A DNA stretch of 60,763 bases from contig DYDA01000012.1 in NCBI GenBank assembly GCA_020718105.1, forward strand, positions 1 through 60,763, read 5' to 3'. The position numbers and the translations under genes are program-made. Below are positions 58,589 through 60,763 of this stretch, piece by piece (within the stretch, counting starts at the first letter, position 1; the number at the start of each line of letters is the position of its first letter). Source of the stretch: Micavibrio sp. (GTDB lineage: Bacteria > Pseudomonadota > Alphaproteobacteria > UBA9219). Below the pieces are notes generated by a model. It was not told the origin of the DNA, searched no databases, and saw only the letters and a list, made by a program, of their open reading frames with translations.

Positions 58589-60409
58589 GTGACCTTGTCT
58601 TCTCCTTCTCCCCCTTCTTCCCCAACGGATAGCCGGACGATGGCGCTTATTGCGCGATTGTTTCGCGGTTATATCCGTCCGCATATCAAAGGTTTTGCGG
58701 CGTCGTTTGTGTTCATGGCGATTGCCGCAGGCGCGACGGGTCTTATGGCCAAAACGATTGAGCCGATTATCAACCAGCTTGGCAAAGGGCAGGACTCTGT
58801 TTTTGCCATGAAGCTTGGCGCGCTTGTTATGGGGTTGTTTGTTGCCCGTGGCGTTGCCACTTATTTTCATACCGTTATTATGAATTATATCGGCCAACGT
58901 ATTGTGACCGATGTTCAACAACAGATGCACCGCCATCTTCTTGATGCGGATCTTTCGTTTTTTCACGCCAACGCTTCGGGTCTTTTGATTTCGAAACTGA
59001 CCAATGATGTGGCGATTATGCGCTTGGCGGTGGGCGAGTGTTTGACCAATTCCTTTAAAGGAGGGCTGACGCTTGCTTTCTTAATTGCTGTTATGTTTTA
59101 TCAAGATTGGCGCCTTTCCTTGGCCGCTTTTTTTGTTTTTCCTCTTTCCGCTCTTTTCGTGGCACGCGTGGGTCGTCATATGCGGCGATACTCGTTGCGT
59201 ATGCAGGAAGAGACAGGGCGTTTTATCTCTCTTTTAAGCCAGATTTTCCAAGGCATCCGGCATGTTCGGGGCTATGGCATGGAAAATCATGAGCATAAGC
59301 GCGTGCAAGGGGTAACCGAAAACATCTTTAAATTGGCCATTAAAAGCTATCATGTCGGCGCTTTGTCCAGTCCGTTGATGGAAATAATGAGCGGCCTTGC
59401 TATCACAACCGTCGTTCTTTATGGCAATTGGCGCATTGAACAAGGCCACACGACAACGGGGGCGCTGTTCTCGTTTATTATGGCGTTTATCCTTGCCTTT
59501 GATCCTATGCGTCGCGCTGCGAAAGTGAATGGCCAACTGCAAGCGGGGCTTGCGGCGGCAGAGCGCGTCTTTGCGTTGCTGGATACGCGCCCTTCCATTG
59601 TGGATGCGCCGCAGGCGACAGCGATGACCATAAGGGACGAAAGCGTTGATCTGCGCGATGTTGTGTTCCGTTATCCGGATGGAACGCTGGCGTTGGATCA
59701 CGTATCCATCCATGTGCCGCATGGGAAAACGGTGGCTATCGTGGGGCCTTCGGGGGCTGGCAAATCGACCATCATCAATCTCATCCCGCGTTTCTATGAC
59801 GTGGAGGGCGGCGCGATCCTTATCGGCGGCATGGATATTCGTGCGGCGACGATGACAAGTCTGCGAAGCCGCCTTGCGTTGGTCAGTCAGGAAACAGCCC
59901 TTTTCGATGACACGGTTCGCGCGAATATCGCCTATGGCAAAGAGGGGGCGAGCGAGCAAGAGATTATCACGGCGGCTCAAAATGCCAGTGCCGATGGGTT
60001 TATCAGCCTTCTTCCACAGGGGTACGATACCGTTGTGGGCGAACATGGTGTCAAGCTTTCGGGAGGGCAGCGGCAACGGATTGCGATTGCGCGGGCCATG
60101 CTGCGCAACGCGCCGATCCTTTTGCTTGATGAGGCAACATCGGCGCTTGATAATGAATCTGAACGCGCTGTGCAAGAAGCGCTAACCCGCCTTCAAAAAG
60201 GGAGGACAACGATTGTCGTCGCCCATCGGCTGTCAACGATCGTGGATGCCGATAAAATCGTTGTGATCGAAGCAGGGCACATCGTTGAACAAGGGCGGCA
60301 TGACGAATTGTTGGCCAAGGCTGGCGTTTATGCGCGTCTTTATGGAATGCAAAGCTCGTTTTCTTCTCAAACGACAACGGCACGCGATCATACCGATGAT
60401 CTAATCTAG
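58589..60409 (+). CDS. MsbA-like lipid A/lipid ABC exporter (fused permease-ATPase)
   Basis: 606 residues from GTG 58589; ATG 58640 is an alternative that starts just before the first helix. Six membrane helices (type I exporter fold) include VTDVQQQMHRHLLDADLSFFHANASGLLISKLTNDVAIMR. The nucleotide-binding domain has Walker A GPSGAGKST at 386-394, Q-loop in LALVSQETALFDDTVRANIAYG, signature KLSGGQRQRIAIARAML, Walker B ILLLDEATSALD, D-loop and H-loop AHRLSTI. Members flip lipid A-core or other lipids across the inner membrane. lpxK and waaA elsewhere in the window fit. It could instead be another lipid or drug exporter of the subfamily. Confidence 0.9.
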   Translation: MTLSSPSPPSSPTDSRTMALIARLFRGYIRPHIKGFAASFVFMAIAAGATGLMAKTIEPIINQLGKGQDSVFAMKLGALVMGLFVARGVATYFHTVIMNYIGQRIVTDVQQQMHRHLLDADLSFFHANASGLLISKLTNDVAIMRLAVGECLTNSFKGGLTLAFLIAVMFYQDWRLSLAAFFVFPLSALFVARVGRHMRRYSLRMQEETGRFISLLSQIFQGIRHVRGYGMENHEHKRVQGVTENIFKLAIKSYHVGALSSPLMEIMSGLAITTVVLYGNWRIEQGHTTTGALFSFIMAFILAFDPMRRAAKVNGQLQAGLAAAERVFALLDTRPSIVDAPQATAMTIRDESVDLRDVVFRYPDGTLALDHVSIHVPHGKTVAIVGPSGAGKSTIINLIPRFYDVEGGAILIGGMDIRAATMTSLRSRLALVSQETALFDDTVRANIAYGKEGASEQEIITAAQNASADGFISLLPQGYDTVVGEHGVKLSGGQRQRIAIARAMLRNAPILLLDEATSALDNESERAVQEALTRLQKGRTTIVVAHRLSTIVDADKIVVIEAGHIVEQGRHDELLAKAGVYARLYGMQSSFSSQTTTARDHTDDLI

Positions 60410-60450
60410 AAACCCTCATCAACCGAAAAGGATAAGAGGAGGGCGTGTCA

Positions 60451-60600
60451 ATGTCGGTGTCAAAGGTCGCCTTCTTTATGGATAGGCGAACTTCTTCTCA
60501 GTCTTGGCCTTTGGGTACCCGAAGCTATCATCTTGCGCAAAGGGCTCTCCTTGCGCCTTTTGATCGTTTATACCAACGGCCTTTTGAACTGACCCATTAA
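60451..60600 (+). CDS. Possible 49-residue protein downstream of the exporter
   Basis: ATG 60451 to TAA 60598-60600. GAGGAGGG (60436-60443) lies 7 bases before the ATG, one of the best Shine-Dalgarno sites in the window. The product (MSVSKVAFFMDRRTSSQSWP... ending YQRPFELTH) is basic with aromatic residues and no membrane helix. It starts 42 bases after the exporter stop. I know no family. It may be a real small protein or a remnant. Confidence 0.4.
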   Translation: MSVSKVAFFMDRRTSSQSWPLGTRSYHLAQRALLAPFDRLYQRPFELTH

Positions 60601-60612
60601 AAAAATAAGAAA

Positions 60613-60674
60613 ACGGGATCCCCGCTTTGCCTTTTCGCCTGCCGCAAGAGCGGCGCGACCGCAAGGGGAGGGTG
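60613..60674. repeat. Fragment of palindromic repeats (families C and A joined)
   Basis: AACGGGATCCCCGC (60613-60626) resembles a family C arm, and CGACCGCAAGGGGAGGGTG (60656-60674) is a family A right arm lacking the bases CTCC. The pieces look like a decayed or recombined element. The remainder to 60763 shows no gene. Confidence 0.6.
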
Positions 60675-60763
60675 ATTGAGTGTGCTTGCCTTTACCAACG
60701 CTTGAACTATTTTGGGTATATACTCCTCGCACTTCAAGAGTTGGGATTGCTTTATCCGCAAGG

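Overview
The window is ordinary chromosome from a motile, PHB-forming Gram-negative alphaproteobacterium. Lineage evidence: a ChvG/ChvI two-component pair (38566-40982); a fliL-fliM-DUF6468-motE flagellar block (55499-58508); lipid A/Kdo and MlaC envelope genes (lpxK, waaA, mlaC); meso-DAP-type MurE; and phbA/phbB. I cannot name a genus. No prophage, CRISPR array or complete insertion sequence is visible, but intergenic space is unusually rich in palindromic repeat elements of several families.

Layout. 1-1533: a DUF4160 remnant and DUF2442 gene, a HAD phosphatase and an EF-hand protein. 1828-7197: dnaE and recJ. 7327-9578: a Fic protein and a membrane acyltransferase. 9575-25890 (minus strand): a division/cell-wall (dcw) cluster reading mraZ-rsmH-ftsL-ftsI-murE-murF-mraY-ftsW-murG-murC-murB-ddl-ftsQ-ftsA, without murD and without ftsZ. 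26624-35911: era, a DUF134/DUF5320 pair, a deaminase, small unknown proteins, an SDR, trmJ, an AbrB-like protein, cysS, gltX and an AT-rich orphan. 35982-43300: uvrB, chvI-chvG, phbA-tautomerase-phbB. 43297-46387 (minus): mlaC, waaA, lpxK. 47191-51893: two small stress/membrane genes, tRNA-Ala(CGC) with a strange tandem repeat, yggT, folD, a glycosyltransferase and an orphan. 51940-58508: divergent flagellar blocks flgF-flgG-flgA-flgH and fliL-fliM-DUF6468-motE. 58589-60409: an MsbA-like exporter.

How genes work together. The dcw cluster supplies cytoplasmic muramyl-peptide synthesis (MurB, C, E, F, Ddl), the lipid steps (MraY, MurG) and septal synthesis and divisome proteins (FtsW, FtsI, FtsQ, FtsL, FtsA), under a likely MraZ operator of five boxes with a 10-bp period. 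WaaA, LpxK and the MsbA-like exporter make and export lipid A-Kdo, and MlaC handles phospholipids. PhbA and PhbB make 3-hydroxybutyryl-CoA.

The most unusual signals are non-coding. (1) A tandem 85-bp unit follows tRNA-Ala; each unit carries the tRNA 3' end and an inverted copy of its T arm. (2) One palindromic family conserves its outer arms while its inner stems change sequence but stay self-complementary. (3) A palindromic element sits in the 5' end of trmJ between 24-bp direct repeats and supplies a new start codon. (4) Degenerate heptamer arrays (CTRA-rich) abut start codons of dnaE, fliM and waaA where a Shine-Dalgarno site would be expected. (5) A DUF134 regulator has a perfect palindrome across its own predicted transcription start. 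All functional calls are from reading the sequence; no database search was run.
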